A stretch of 64,000 bases of DNA from an uncultured Oscillospiraceae bacterium (lineage in GTDB: Bacteria; Bacillota; Clostridia; Oscillospirales; Acutalibacteraceae): the NCBI GenBank assembly GCA_900540275.1, contig UQFO01000005.1:62001-126000 (forward strand), given 5' to 3'. The notes beneath the pieces were generated by a model that did no database searches, was not told the origin of the DNA, and saw only the letters and a program-made list of their open reading frames with translations. A program made the position numbers and the translations under genes. Of the stretch, positions 1-8,232 are shown one piece after another; positions within the stretch are counted from its first letter, which is position 1; every line of letters begins with the position of its first letter.

Positions 1-716
1 ACGGCCGCACGCCCCTGCTCAACGCCGCAAATGAAAACACCAAGGATACGCTCAATATGATTGTGCTGATAATCAACGGCGCGCTGGAGGGCGACTACAG
101 CAACTTCGACGGCGTAAACGCTTATATACCGGAAAATTATACACTGAAAGATTTGCTGGACGACGTAAACATAATTCTCGGTTCCATCGGAGCGGAGGCG
201 TCGTTCGATATCGGTTCGATATTAAAAGGCCTGGTTAACGGGCAGGACGGCCAGGAAGGCCTTCTGACGAATGAGCTTCGCGCGCAGCTCGGCGCGTTTG
301 CCGCCGGAGTCATCTCATCGTTTGTGCACGACGACAACTACCCGGAAGATAACAATACGGTAATCACCTATACCTGGAAGCTCACGGAGGAACCTACAGA
401 CCCGACGGACGCGCCCACGGACGCACCGACGGACACACCCACGGACGCACCGACAGACACACCCACGGACGCGCCGACGGATGCCCCGACGGACGCACCC
501 ACGGACGTACCCACGGACGTACCCACGGACGCGCCGACAGATGCCCCGGTTATCCCCACAGATGCTCCCACACAGAACGCCGGTGAAGGCAAAGACCCGG
601 GTGTCGCAACAGGCGACCAGTCGCCTGCTGCCGCGGTTTTCGCCCTCTGCGTTTTGTCCCTGAGCTGTGCGGCGGTTATCGTCATAAGGAACAAAAAAGT
701 GAAAAAAGCCGGATGA
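1..716 (+). CDS. C-terminal part of a PTD-repeat surface protein
   Basis: The reading frame is open from base 3, so the gene starts upstream of the window and only its last ~237 codons are seen. The visible part has three sections: a folded region of about 130 residues that I do not recognise; a linker of PTD(A/T/V) tetrapeptides encoded at 393-572; and a C-terminal hydrophobic helix (encoded about 621-690) followed by a short basic tail (RNKKVKKAG). A TGD motif precedes the helix. This is the usual build of a clostridial cell-surface protein whose low-complexity linker spans the wall and whose end stays in the membrane. No LPxTG sorting motif is present. Function unknown. A strong terminator follows at 741. 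Confidence 0.75.
   Translation, partial: GRTPLLNAANENTKDTLNMIVLIINGALEGDYSNFDGVNAYIPENYTLKDLLDDVNIILGSIGAEASFDIGSILKGLVNGQDGQEGLLTNELRAQLGAFAAGVISSFVHDDNYPEDNNTVITYTWKLTEEPTDPTDAPTDAPTDTPTDAPTDTPTDAPTDAPTDAPTDVPTDVPTDAPTDAPVIPTDAPTQNAGEGKDPGVATGDQSPAAAVFALCVLSLSCAAVIVIRNKKVKKAG
393..572 (+). repeat. 12-bp tandem repeat encoding PTDA/T/V linker
   Basis: About fourteen copies of a degenerate 12-bp unit (consensus CCSACGGACGCR) encode Pro-Thr-Asp-Xaa repeats. The codons differ between copies, so the array is partly diverged at DNA level. Opposite-strand frames through it read as Gly-Ala-Ser-Val repeats and are shadows. Confidence 0.9.
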
Positions 717-740
717 TTGCTATTCCTCCTTCTATATGGA

Positions 741-782
741 AAGCGGCGCCGCTGTGCAGATGCATAACGGCGCCGCTTTTCT
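741..782. terminator. Rho-independent terminator between convergent genes
   Basis: An 11-bp GC-rich inverted repeat (AAGCGGCGCCG at 741-751, its complement at 768-778) is followed by a T-rich run. It sits between the ends of the surface protein gene and the convergent MerR gene and could serve both strands. Confidence 0.85.
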
Positions 783-785
783 TTT

Positions 786-1520
786 CTACTGGTTTTTTTC
801 GCAGTAGTACACAATTGCGCTGCTGACAAAACCGGCGGTTCCTTCCCCGTACTGGTCAATATTCTTACGGAACCGTTCGTCCTCACGGTACATCCCGCCA
901 AGAGCGGAAAGCACCTCCTTTGTACAGGGGTAGAAGCTTTCGGTAATCGTCCGCCGGAGCAGCCCGACCTGCTTCTGTACCGCATCGTCGCCGTAATCCC
1001 TGTCCCTGAGCCTGGAAAATTCCTCAAAATGGCTCATGAGGAGCGCCTGCGCACTTTGAAGCTCCTGTCCGGATTTTCCCTCTGCCTGTTTTTCATACGC
1101 CTGCCACTGCGGCGTAGCGCCCCACTTTTTCTTTGCTTCCTTTTTATATGCTTCGATTTGTTCTGTACTGAATGCTTTTAAATCCATATAGCTCATTCCT
1201 TTCTCCTGTGCGCCAAGGGCCAGGCGTATTAAGCGTTCCAAACGGTCGCGCTTCATGCGAAGCAGCTCGACCTGCCTTGAAAGCGCCGCGCGGCGGTCAA
1301 AGGACGGGCTGTCGAGAATCTCCTTGATTTCCTTGAGCGGAAAATCGAGCTCCCGAAAAAACAGGATTTGAGACAGCCGCTCAAGCGCCGTATCGTCATA
1401 CAGCCGGTACCCGGCGTCTGTTATCCCGCTGGGAGCAAGCAGCCCGATTTCGTCGTAATAATGCAGTGTGCGTACGCTCACACCGCTGATACGGCTGACC
1501 TCTTTAACTGTCTTCATCAT
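786..1520 (-). CDS. MerR-family regulator, TipA-like
   Basis: A 244-residue transcription regulator. The N-terminal ~70 residues are a MerR winged helix-turn-helix (VSRISGVSVRTLHYYDEIGL, then the GYRLYDD wing). A helix of about residues 75-105 would form the antiparallel dimer coiled coil. The C-terminal ~130 residues match the TipAS layout, an all-helical pocket that in TipAL binds thiopeptide antibiotics. The start is taken at the first ATG of an ATG-ATG pair because AGGGGAGGAG lies just upstream; an earlier in-frame codon has no ribosome site. The gene has its own promoter with the MerR spacer (1545-1575), so autoregulation is likely. No obvious target gene lies next to it. The inducer cannot be read from sequence. 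Confidence 0.88.
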   Translation of the reverse strand: MMKTVKEVSRISGVSVRTLHYYDEIGLLAPSGITDAGYRLYDDTALERLSQILFFRELDFPLKEIKEILDSPSFDRRAALSRQVELLRMKRDRLERLIRLALGAQEKGMSYMDLKAFSTEQIEAYKKEAKKKWGATPQWQAYEKQAEGKSGQELQSAQALLMSHFEEFSRLRDRDYGDDAVQKQVGLLRRTITESFYPCTKEVLSALGGMYREDERFRKNIDQYGEGTAGFVSSAIVYYCEKNQ

Positions 1521-1544
1521 ACTCTCCTCCCCTGGCTTGCTTTG

Positions 1545-1575
1545 AGCATACACTATGACGCTGCGTGAGAGTCAA
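1545..1575 (-). promoter_or_regulatory. MerR-type promoter with 19-bp spacer and dyad operator
   Basis: On the minus strand, TTGACT (1570-1575) and TATGCT (1545-1550) are 19 bp apart, the over-long spacer typical of MerR-activated promoters. The spacer carries a 21-bp dyad (1552-1572) with 8 of 10 arm positions matching around a central ACGC-A-GCGT. It lies 25 bp upstream of the MerR start codon. Confidence 0.85.
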
Positions 1576-1706
1576 GCGTTTTCTAAAAAATTTAATAATT
1601 TTACAGCACTCTAAAGCTGAATTTTTTCAGCACCAGCCTGCGGGGCGGCTTATGGCGCGGTTATGACATTCCCTGCTGGTTTGCCCGTCCCTATAATAAG
1701 GGCTTT

Positions 1707-2186
1707 TTAACCGTTTTTGTCCAAAATCAGTTCCGCCGGGCAATTCCTGTAAAACGCCCGTTTTGCCTGTTCATATTGTTCCCCGCCCTTTTCCGTAGAC
1801 ATAATAAAGCTCATACAGATAACCCTGCGGTTCGGCAAAAACAGGAACCGGCGTTTTACCTTCGCTTTTGGGAGCATGGAAAAAACAAACCGTTTGAGCG
1901 GAAAGCCCCGGTAAGTATCCTCCTCCTCCGCCGCAAACGCCAATCCATTCCATGATAACTGTTTTCTCGACAGCCACGTACATTCGGAAACACCCCTGCC
2001 GGAAATTTCATACCATCCAAACGAGCGCAACAGCAGGATAAGGCACAAAATAAACAGCGTTGCTGCCGCCAGCATATCGGCCCAGCCGTTCCAAGCCAGC
2101 AGGCGGCTGATGATAAAGACGCCGAACAGTGCCGTCAAAGCGATAGATAATACCTTTTCAGACCGCAGGGTCATAGAAATTTTCAT
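1707..2186 (-). CDS. Hypothetical membrane protein (two TM helices)
   Basis: A 159-residue protein of unknown function. Two hydrophobic helices lie at roughly residues 12-28 and 36-54. They are followed by a soluble domain of about 100 residues containing a basic stretch (LPKAKVKRRFLFLPNRR). The layout, a short TM hairpin followed by a beta-rich cytoplasmic domain, is like small membrane proteins with a PH-like domain, but I do not see a diagnostic motif. The start is supported by AGAGGGG five bases upstream of the ATG. A possible extended -10 element (TGTTATAAT, hexamer at 2375-2380) lies ~190 bp upstream. The gene stands alone. Confidence 0.6.
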   Translation of the reverse strand: MKISMTLRSEKVLSIALTALFGVFIISRLLAWNGWADMLAAATLFILCLILLLRSFGWYEISGRGVSECTWLSRKQLSWNGLAFAAEEEDTYRGFPLKRFVFSMLPKAKVKRRFLFLPNRRVICMSFIMSTEKGGEQYEQAKRAFYRNCPAELILDKNG

Positions 2187-2705
2187 GGTTTCCCCTCTTT
2201 TTTCTGCAGTTCATGCCCGCAGGACAAATTTATCCTCTACATTTCGTTCCAAGACATACATCTTTCATCTCTCTGGATAATTCCCCAAAAAGCAAACCGG
2301 CAAGACTGTCTGAGGTTTTTCCATGCTTTGTCGTACATTTTAGCTTTCAGGCCGCATAACCGCCTAAGCCAATAATTATAACACACACAAGGCAACGCCA
2401 AAGTAAACGGTTTTATGAAAAGAAGGCATGCGCTGCAAAAATTCCCAGCCTTTAATAAATCCGGTATAAATTTTATTCTGCCATACCATCATCTGAACCT
2501 TTTTATTCATTATACCGGAAAGCTAATAATAAATCCAATGGAATCGGCGGCCGCCGCAGGAAACTGCTCGTATGCCTTAAATATAAATTTGTTTCCCGCG
2601 TCCATGCCACGCATAAAAAATTGCGGCGGGTGGAAATAACACGCTAACCGTACAAATTATAAAATCATAGCGCTCCATTTTAGGACAAACTAAATTTCCG
2701 GCTTT
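2187..2705. other. Intergenic region, no convincing gene
   Basis: About 520 bases. The only signal is a possible minus-strand extended -10 at 2375-2380 for the gene ending at 1707. A 74-codon plus-strand frame at 2415-2639 has no ribosome site and no protein-like composition. I see no RNA motif. Confidence 0.5.
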
Positions 2706-2757
2706 AAAAACAGCGAGGCCGCGCCCCCTTTTGTGGGAAACGCGGCCTCGCTGTTTT
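2706..2757. terminator. Bidirectional terminator after tnaA
   Basis: The arms AAAACAGCGAGGCCGCG (from 2707) and CGCGGCCTCGCTGTTTT (ending 2757) form a long perfect stem with A and T tracts on both sides. It lies 28 bp past the tryptophanase stop codon. Confidence 0.9.
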
Positions 2758-2784
2758 ATATGCGTCAAGGTTTTATGGAATTAT

Positions 2785-4173
2785 TTATTTAATGGGTTCA
2801 AGCGACGCCTGGAAATGGCGGAGGATGGGAGGCTCCCAGGTAATGCGGTAGCCATGCAGGATATTTTCGCGGTTTTTCCAAACCTCATTGATGGCGTCGA
2901 TTACCAAATCATAGTGCGCCTGCGTGTAGACGCGCCGCGGAATCGCCATACGGGTGAATTCGTTGAGGCTCTTGAGCTGCTCTCCTGTGTCCGGGTCGTT
3001 TCCTATCATATAGGAGCCGATATCGCAGGCGCGCAGGCCGCATTCTTTATAAAGCTCTACGCTCAATACCTGGCCGGGGAACTCATAATAGGGAAGCTGC
3101 GGATAGAACTTGGCCGCATCCAGGAAAATACCGTGGCCGCCGACAGGCGCCTGGTATGGAATACCAAGGTCGTCCAGTGCGCTTCCTATGTACTCCATCG
3201 TACCAATACGGTAACGCAGGTAATCTTCTTTCATGCCCTCTTTTAATCCGGTCGCTATGCACTCCAGGTCGCGCCCGTTGAGGCCGCCGTAGGTATAAAA
3301 GCCTTCAAAGGAAATACAGTTGGCCTTAACCTTGAGTATCAGCGGGGAATCCCCGTCCTTAATACCAATAATACCGCCCATGTTGACAATCGCGTCTTTT
3401 TTTGCGGACATTGTGAACATATCCGCGTAAGAGAAGGTCTTTTTGACTATTTCAGCAATCGTCATATCCTTGCAAGCCGCCTCGTCGCGTTTACAGAAAT
3501 AAGCGTTTTCCGCAAAACGCGCCGCATCGATGCAAAGCGGAATCCCATATTTTTTACAGACCTCAGAAACCTGGCGCATGTTTTCTACAGATACGGGCTG
3601 CCCGCCGGCGGAGTTGTTGGTGATGGTCATGACAACCAGGCCGATTTTATCCGCGCCGTGCTCTTTGATGGTTGCTTCCATCTTTGCAATATCCATATTG
3701 CCCTTAAAGGGTACGCGAAGCCCCGTGTCCCCAGCTTCCGGAACAACGCATTCCAGGCAGCGCGCACCAGCCAGCTCCGCGTGGGCGCGGGTCGTGTCAA
3801 AGAAAAGGTTTGCAATTGCATATTTCCCTTTACAGAGCATCGTCGGGAACAATACCTTTTCCGCAGCGCGTCCCTGGTGGACAGGCTGGAAATACCCATA
3901 ACCAAAGGTTTCCTTGCAGACGTCCATCAAACGGTAATAGGAGGACGCGCCGGCATAAGCCTCGTCGCCGCGCATCAGAGCGGACCATTGTTCGGAGCTC
4001 ATCGCATTCGTCCCGGAGTCGGTCAGTGTGTCGATATACACATCCTCTCCCCTCAGGCGGAACAGGTTATAAGAGGCTTCCTTGATTTTCTGCTCGCGTT
4101 CTTCACGCGTGGTCATTTTGATGTTTTCCACCATTTTAATACGGAACGGTTCGGGAATGAATTTCTTCGCCAT
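2785..4173 (-). CDS. tnaA: Tryptophanase (L-tryptophan indole-lyase)
   Basis: A 462-residue PLP enzyme of the beta-eliminating lyase family, cleaving L-tryptophan to indole, pyruvate and ammonia in the cytosol. Family motifs are clear: [10 protein letters not shown] (50-59), MRGDEAYAG (67-75), the PLP lysine in TMSAKKD (K259) and [10 protein letters not shown] (411-420). Tyrosine phenol-lyase is a close relative. It carries a phenol-binding Arg in a short GVRSMERG-type segment, whereas this protein has [20 protein letters not shown] (381-400), the tryptophanase form. The start has AGGAGG ten bases upstream. The gene is monocistronic, with a consensus promoter at 4242-4270 and a perfect palindrome just upstream of it. 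It is divergent from the operon at 4607, and that arrangement suggests shared control. Confidence 0.93.
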   Translation of the reverse strand: MAKKFIPEPFRIKMVENIKMTTREEREQKIKEASYNLFRLRGEDVYIDTLTDSGTNAMSSEQWSALMRGDEAYAGASSYYRLMDVCKETFGYGYFQPVHQGRAAEKVLFPTMLCKGKYAIANLFFDTTRAHAELAGARCLECVVPEAGDTGLRVPFKGNMDIAKMEATIKEHGADKIGLVVMTITNNSAGGQPVSVENMRQVSEVCKKYGIPLCIDAARFAENAYFCKRDEAACKDMTIAEIVKKTFSYADMFTMSAKKDAIVNMGGIIGIKDGDSPLILKVKANCISFEGFYTYGGLNGRDLECIATGLKEGMKEDYLRYRIGTMEYIGSALDDLGIPYQAPVGGHGIFLDAAKFYPQLPYYEFPGQVLSVELYKECGLRACDIGSYMIGNDPDTGEQLKSLNEFTRMAIPRRVYTQAHYDLVIDAINEVWKNRENILHGYRITWEPPILRHFQASLEPIK

Positions 4174-4188
4174 GATAAATTTACCTCC

Positions 4189-4224
4189 TTAAAGTAATAA
4201 TTTTGTTTTCACAGCGGTTGCCAT
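4189..4224 (-). other. Possible 11-codon leader ORF before tnaA
   Basis: The short tnaA leader contains ATG plus ten codons (MATAVKTKLLL) whose TAA stop merges with the AAGGAGG of tnaA. AGAGG lies two bases before its ATG. Unlike E. coli TnaC it has no Trp, so a tryptophan-stalling role is not supported. It may be chance. Confidence 0.25.
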
Positions 4225-4241
4225 TTCCTCTGTCTACTGAA

Positions 4242-4294
4242 ATGTTAACAGCGTATTCAAAAAATGTCAACACTTTTTCAGAATATTTCTGAAA
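4242..4294 (-). promoter_or_regulatory. tnaA promoter with upstream palindromic operator
   Basis: On the minus strand, TTGACA (4265-4270) and TAACAT (4242-4247) are spaced by 17 bp, a near-consensus sigma-A promoter. A perfect 19-bp palindrome, TTTCAGAATATTTCTGAAA (4276-4294), lies immediately upstream of the -35. It is followed by further TTTCA-type repeats up to about 4325. The same half site recurs at 4503, 4535 and 11568. Confidence 0.85.
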
Positions 4295-4502
4295 TTTTTT
4301 CAAAATAAATTTCAAAAAGTTTCACGCAGTACATTGGTTATTTTTTCCATAAAAATGGATAAATGTGAAAAATTACAATTTCGATATTAGATATTATCCC
4401 TATATTCACCAACGCTCTAAACTTATTTATATTTATTTCATCGAAAAAAGCACTGGAATAATTGATAAAGAAAAAGACGTTTTTTTGTAAGAACAACTAA
4501 AT

Positions 4503-4552
4503 TTTCAGAAAAAAATCAAAAACTGTTGACTTATTTCTGAAACAATTATACT
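4503..4552 (+). promoter_or_regulatory. Promoter of the 4607-10186 operon with flanking TTTCAGAA half sites
   Basis: TTGACT (4526-4531) and TATACT (4547-4552) are spaced 15 bp apart, slightly short. TATGAT at 4552 is an alternative -10. The half site TTTCAGAA at 4503-4510 and its complement TTCTGAAA at 4535-4542 bracket and overlap the promoter, as expected for a repressor site. Confidence 0.65.
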
Positions 4553-4606
4553 ATGATGTTGCAAGCCGGAATACGCTGGCAATACAGAAAGGAAGGATCG
4601 TTTATT

Positions 4607-5083
4607 ATGAATGAGACCAAGAACTTTATCGCAACCTGGCCCGAACTGAACATCAGTGTGGAATGCATGCCGAACGAGGACGGCGCGAACCGCTGGATTT
4701 ACGACTATTACCTCTCCCAGATGCCTATCAAGTTTATCCAGCTCCACGCCATGTGTACCGGCGGCGTTATGTACACCTGGTGCCATATGAAGGACGACCT
4801 GCCGGATTTGGGCGACAACAAGATTGTCAACACCCGTATCGACCTGGCGGAGCTTGGAACAGGGCATATGTCTTACAATATCCCTAACGGCCTTGCGGGC
4901 GGCAAAAACGGGCATATTGCCTTCAACTGGGGCGAAGCTTATGAAAAGATGCCCGGCTACTTTGCTTTTAAGGTAGTAGAGCGCGACATCCCCAAGCTGA
5001 TTGAAGCCGGCACGCGTGTAAAGGACGCCATCTGGCGCACAAAGCAGGTTATCCACTGCGTATTGACTGTAAAAGAAGACTAA
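4607..5083 (+). CDS. Cyclophilin-fold-like protein, possible opine-synthase-type subunit
   Basis: A 158-residue cytosolic protein with no signal peptide. The start ATG is set by AAAGGAAGG at 4588-4596; an earlier in-frame ATG at 4553 lies inside the promoter. The middle (YYLSQMPIKFIQLHAMCTGG) follows the pattern of bacterial cyclophilin-like proteins (DUF3830 and the N-terminal half of cucumopine synthase): a helix ending in LP-like residues, then HA and a Gly-rich strand. Further on come a GGKNG loop and a FNWGEAYEKMP segment. Cucumopine/mikimopine synthases use this fold to join histidine and 2-oxoglutarate. That assignment is from memory of families and is tentative. It is first in the operon with a helical partner (5118) and an ABC importer. 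Confidence 0.5.
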   Translation: MNETKNFIATWPELNISVECMPNEDGANRWIYDYYLSQMPIKFIQLHAMCTGGVMYTWCHMKDDLPDLGDNKIVNTRIDLAELGTGHMSYNIPNGLAGGKNGHIAFNWGEAYEKMPGYFAFKVVERDIPKLIEAGTRVKDAIWRTKQVIHCVLTVKED

Positions 5084-5117
5084 ATCAAACCGGTAGCTTT
5101 GAAAGGAGTTTTTAAAC

Positions 5118-5645
5118 ATGAATGCTGAAGTCAGAAAAGTAATCGATATGCTGATGGAGCACGGCGCCGCCATTGAAAACGAGCCCTCCAAGGAAGTGCT
5201 TCGCCTATATAAATATTGTATCGTGCCCTCCAACATGGGCGGCCTGTGGAACACGGCTTTTACCTGCATGGTTTTCGCAGAGGGCGACATGCGCCAGTTA
5301 AACGCTTACATGCTGTTTTCACAAATCCGTATGTGCGAAAACGAAAGCTTTACTTTGGAGCATATGAAGGCTATCTTCCGCGATTCCGTGCCGCTGTCCG
5401 CAAACTTCCTGTCCACATGCGGCTTTGAGCAGCTTTGGGACGACACACAGAAAATTCTCGACGTTCTGGACCTGATTGCGGATAAGAAAGAGTACCGCGA
5501 GCTGCTGGACGCCTACTGCTACTATGTAACGAATTTACATAACTGGATCCATTTCTTCTTCCCTTGGTATGTGGGGGATTTGTTCCCGCAGAAGAAAGAA
5601 CAGGATTTAAAAGAAATGGAAGAGATGCTGCACCTTACCGTGTAA
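5118..5645 (+). CDS. Small helical protein, cucumopine-synthase-related helical bundle candidate
   Basis: A 175-residue soluble protein predicted to be almost all helix. It is rich in Cys, Trp, Phe and Tyr (VPSNMGGLWNTAFTCMVFAE; CYYVTNLHNWIHFFFPWYVG). GAAAGGAG lies ten bases before the ATG. It follows the 4607 gene by 34 bp in the same operon. The combination of a cyclophilin-like protein with a separate all-helical partner matches the two domains of cucumopine synthase, whose C-terminal helical bundle also occurs as a stand-alone protein in Firmicutes. The aromatic-rich end could line a pocket for an aromatic ligand. No catalytic residue can be assigned, so the function is unproven; a ligand-sensing or chaperone role is equally possible. 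Confidence 0.5.
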   Translation: MNAEVRKVIDMLMEHGAAIENEPSKEVLRLYKYCIVPSNMGGLWNTAFTCMVFAEGDMRQLNAYMLFSQIRMCENESFTLEHMKAIFRDSVPLSANFLSTCGFEQLWDDTQKILDVLDLIADKKEYRELLDAYCYYVTNLHNWIHFFFPWYVGDLFPQKKEQDLKEMEEMLHLTV

Positions 5646-5735
5646 ACAACAAATGTCTCCGTTTTATTGGATGCGGATGGCCCGTAGCCCGTGCCATCCG
5701 CACCCGTCGTTCAAAAAGACAGGAGGGACGTTACT

Positions 5736-6437
5736 GTGCTGGAGCTAAAATCGGTAAAAGCAGGCTACCATGAAAAGCTGGTTTTGAACGGGGTTTCACT
5801 CTCTGTCGGGGAGTCTGAAATCGTCGGCCTCGTAGGGCCCAACGGTTCCGGAAAGTCTACCGTGCTGAAAAGCGTTTTCGGTATGCTCAAGCCGAGCGAG
5901 GGCGAAATCCTGTTTAACGGCAAAGCCATCCAGGGCCGCAGCCCCTCGGAAAACGTGAAAGCCGGTATCAGCTATATCCCTCAAGGCAGCAAGGTGTTCA
6001 GTAATCTTACTGTCCAGGAAAACCTGGAAATGGGCGGGGTGCTGCTGGACGACAGAAAGGCCCTGAAGGAACGCGTCGAAACGTTATACGAGCGGTTTCC
6101 CAAGCTGAAATCTTACCGGAACAAGGTAGCCGGCAAGCTCAGCGGCGGAGAACGCCAGATGGTGGGCTTTTGCATTGGGTTGATGATGAACCCAAAATTT
6201 ATTTTGGTGGACGAGCCTTCAATCGGGCTTGCGCCCCAGCTGGTCGAGCAGACAATGCAGCTAATCGCGGGCGCCCGTGAAGACCGCGGGGTCAGCGTAT
6301 TGATTGTGGAGCAGAACGTGCGCGCAATGCTCACAATTGCAGACCGGGTATATTTACTCAAAACGGGAACCATTTCCTATGCCGAGCCGCAGGTAGACGA
6401 GGGCACGGAGCAAAGGCTGAGAGAGCGCTTCTTATAA
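5736..6437 (+). CDS. livF: ABC transporter ATPase, LivF type
   Basis: A 233-residue ATP-binding subunit of the branched-chain/hydrophobic amino-acid (HAAT) importer family. Walker A is GPNGSGKST (34-42), the signature is LSGGERQMVGF and Walker B is FILVDEPSIGL. The IGLAPQLV segment after Walker B is characteristic of LivF. A GTG start at 5736 is chosen because AGGAGG (5721-5726) is ideally spaced; the upstream in-frame ATG at 5691 has no ribosome site and adds an unlike leader. It is the first of five transporter genes, an unusual order, since livF is normally last. Confidence 0.93.
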   Translation: MLELKSVKAGYHEKLVLNGVSLSVGESEIVGLVGPNGSGKSTVLKSVFGMLKPSEGEILFNGKAIQGRSPSENVKAGISYIPQGSKVFSNLTVQENLEMGGVLLDDRKALKERVETLYERFPKLKSYRNKVAGKLSGGERQMVGFCIGLMMNPKFILVDEPSIGLAPQLVEQTMQLIAGAREDRGVSVLIVEQNVRAMLTIADRVYLLKTGTISYAEPQVDEGTEQRLRERFL

Positions 6438-6473
6438 AAATGCGGCCGGGCAACGGAAGGACGTGATATTGAA

Positions 6474-7340
6474 ATGATTTTACAGGTAATCGTAAACTCC
6501 CTGATAACGGGCAGTATCTATGCAACCATTGCGTTTGGCTTCACCCTGATGTACGGCACCATGAATTTTTTCAATATGGGGTATGGCGCCAATGTCATGC
6601 TGGGTGCTTACGCGTTTTACATTTTTTATCAGCTATGCGGAATCCCCCTGCTGCTGAGCGCTCTTTTGGCATGTATCGTTACCGCGGGGCTCATGCTCTT
6701 AGTTGACCGCGTATGCTATCATGGATTCCGACAAAAGCGCGTGCCTTCCTGGACGTCGGTTGCCGTTTCCATGGCTATTGCTACGCTGGCCACAGCGATT
6801 ATTACAATGATATTCGGCAGCTCCAAGGTCCAGGTTTACGGGGGAATTCCCCAAAGCTTTGAATTGACGCCGGACGTTCATGCCACAAGCGTGCAGATTG
6901 TCTCGTTTGTTGTGGCGCTGCTCCTTATGGCGGCCTGCACGCTGTTTTTAAGAAAGACGAAAACCGGTACCCGCATCCGTGCGATTTCCAACGACAAATG
7001 GATGGCCAAGGTAGTCGGCATCGATGTGGAGAAGGTATATATTATTGTTATTGCGCTCGGTTCGGTCCTGGCTACGGTCGCGGGTATCCTGCTGAGCATG
7101 GACACCGACCTGCGGCCTACCATCAGCTCCACCGCCCTGCTGAAAGCGATTGTCGCGTCCATTGTGGGCGGCGTCGGAAATATACGCGGCGCGCTGTTCG
7201 CCGGGCTGCTTATTGGGTTTATCGAAAACTTTGCCATACTCTTTATCGGCAGCGGCTGGCGGGACGCGATTCCCCTGGTGCTTATCGTGTTGTTTATGCT
7301 GCTGAAGCCTTCCGTATTCGGCATTGAAGAAAAGGCGTAA
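6474..7340 (+). CDS. livH: Branched-chain amino-acid-type ABC permease, LivH
   Basis: A 288-residue polytopic inner-membrane permease with about eight hydrophobic helices. It carries the family's early segment SLITGSIYATIAFGFTLMYG and the later conserved VGGVGNIRGALFAGLLIGF. The cytoplasmic motif RAISNDKWMAKVVGID, which docks the ATPase in this family, is intact. GGAAGG lies upstream of the ATG. It lies 36 bp after livF and 14 bp before livM. It forms the translocation path with LivM. Confidence 0.93.
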   Translation: MILQVIVNSLITGSIYATIAFGFTLMYGTMNFFNMGYGANVMLGAYAFYIFYQLCGIPLLLSALLACIVTAGLMLLVDRVCYHGFRQKRVPSWTSVAVSMAIATLATAIITMIFGSSKVQVYGGIPQSFELTPDVHATSVQIVSFVVALLLMAACTLFLRKTKTGTRIRAISNDKWMAKVVGIDVEKVYIIVIALGSVLATVAGILLSMDTDLRPTISSTALLKAIVASIVGGVGNIRGALFAGLLIGFIENFAILFIGSGWRDAIPLVLIVLFMLLKPSVFGIEEKA

Positions 7341-7354
7341 GGGGGGGCATATAT

Positions 7355-8221
7355 ATGAATTACGTTTTCAGTATTTTAATCCTGATAGCGGTTTACAGCC
7401 TGCTGAGCGTCAGCCTGGATTTGATTATGGGCCACGGCGGCATGTTCCATATGGGCCACGGCGGTTTCTTTGCCGTAGGCGCCTATGCGGGCGCGCTGCT
7501 GGCTACGTCCCTGAACCTGCCATTTTTCCTCGAGCTTCTCCTGGCGGGTGCGGTCGCCGCTGTTTTCGGCATGATTATCGGCTTTCCGTCAATCAGGCTG
7601 AAGGGCGACTATATTACGTTTTGCAGCTATGGCTTTGCCGTGGTGATTTATACGGTTGCAAACAACTGGATGGATGTTACAAACGGCCCGATTGGTATTT
7701 CAGGGCTGATGCGCCCGGAAATTTTCGGAATCAGCTTTGCAAGCCTGCCCATGTACCTGCTGCTTTGCGTTATCATCTGCGCCGTCTGCTTCTTTATTAT
7801 TTCCCGTATTCTAAATTCCCCTTACGGGAAGAGCATCCAGGCCACCAGGGAGGATGAAATCGCAACCTATGCCTGCGGCGTAAACGTCGCGTCCCTGCGC
7901 GTGCAGATTTTCTGCATCGGTGCGTTCTTCGCGGGCGTGGCAGGCGTGATGTATATCCACTACATGATGCTCTGCGACCCTACAGGCTTTAAGGTCGCTA
8001 CCTCCTCGCTGCTGGTTTCCATGGTCATTATCGGCGGCATGGGTTCTATGAAAGGTGCGATTGCCGGCGCCGTGCTGGTCATCGGCGTACCGGAGCTTTT
8101 AGGCCTTCTGGGCCTGCCCAGCAATTACACGGAGCAAATCCAGAATATCCTCTATAGCCTGCTTCTTATCATCATCATTATCAAACGGCCCCAGGGCTTG
8201 TTTGGTAAGCTGAAGTGCTAG
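7355..8221 (+). CDS. livM: Branched-chain amino-acid-type ABC permease, LivM
   Basis: A 288-residue permease, the heterodimer partner of LivH. Typical LivM features are SLDLIMGHGGMFHMGHGGFF near residues 22-41 (an unusually Gly/His/Met-rich version), the helix RLKGDYITFCSYGFAVVIY, the cytoplasmic ATPase-docking loop ATREDEIATYACGVNV and the final RPQGLFG box. The ribosome site is a run of Gs (AAGGGGGGG). The stop codon lies 12 bp before the LivG start. The substrate class cannot be deduced from the permease alone. Confidence 0.93.
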   Translation: MNYVFSILILIAVYSLLSVSLDLIMGHGGMFHMGHGGFFAVGAYAGALLATSLNLPFFLELLLAGAVAAVFGMIIGFPSIRLKGDYITFCSYGFAVVIYTVANNWMDVTNGPIGISGLMRPEIFGISFASLPMYLLLCVIICAVCFFIISRILNSPYGKSIQATREDEIATYACGVNVASLRVQIFCIGAFFAGVAGVMYIHYMMLCDPTGFKVATSSLLVSMVIIGGMGSMKGAIAGAVLVIGVPELLGLLGLPSNYTEQIQNILYSLLLIIIIIKRPQGLFGKLKC

Positions 8222-8232
8222 GGGGTGGACTT

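Noticed and set aside
368..1027. 219-codon minus-strand frame with GASVG repeats
   Set aside because: It is the complement of the PTD repeat and overlaps the MerR gene; no ribosome site and repeat composition forced by the other strand.
2415..2639. 74-codon plus-strand ORF in the intergenic region
   Set aside because: No ribosome site, no domain-like pattern, mixed composition.
2785..4173. Tyrosine phenol-lyase
   Set aside because: The residues around [17 protein letters not shown] match tryptophanase; the phenol-binding Arg segment of tyrosine phenol-lyase is absent.
4174..4260. TnaC-like leader with Trp codon
   Set aside because: The only leader ORF has no Trp codon; reported separately as a weak mini-ORF.
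4505..5290. 261-codon minus-strand ORF opposite the first operon genes
   Set aside because: Shadow of the 4607 and 5118 genes, which have good ribosome sites and a promoter.
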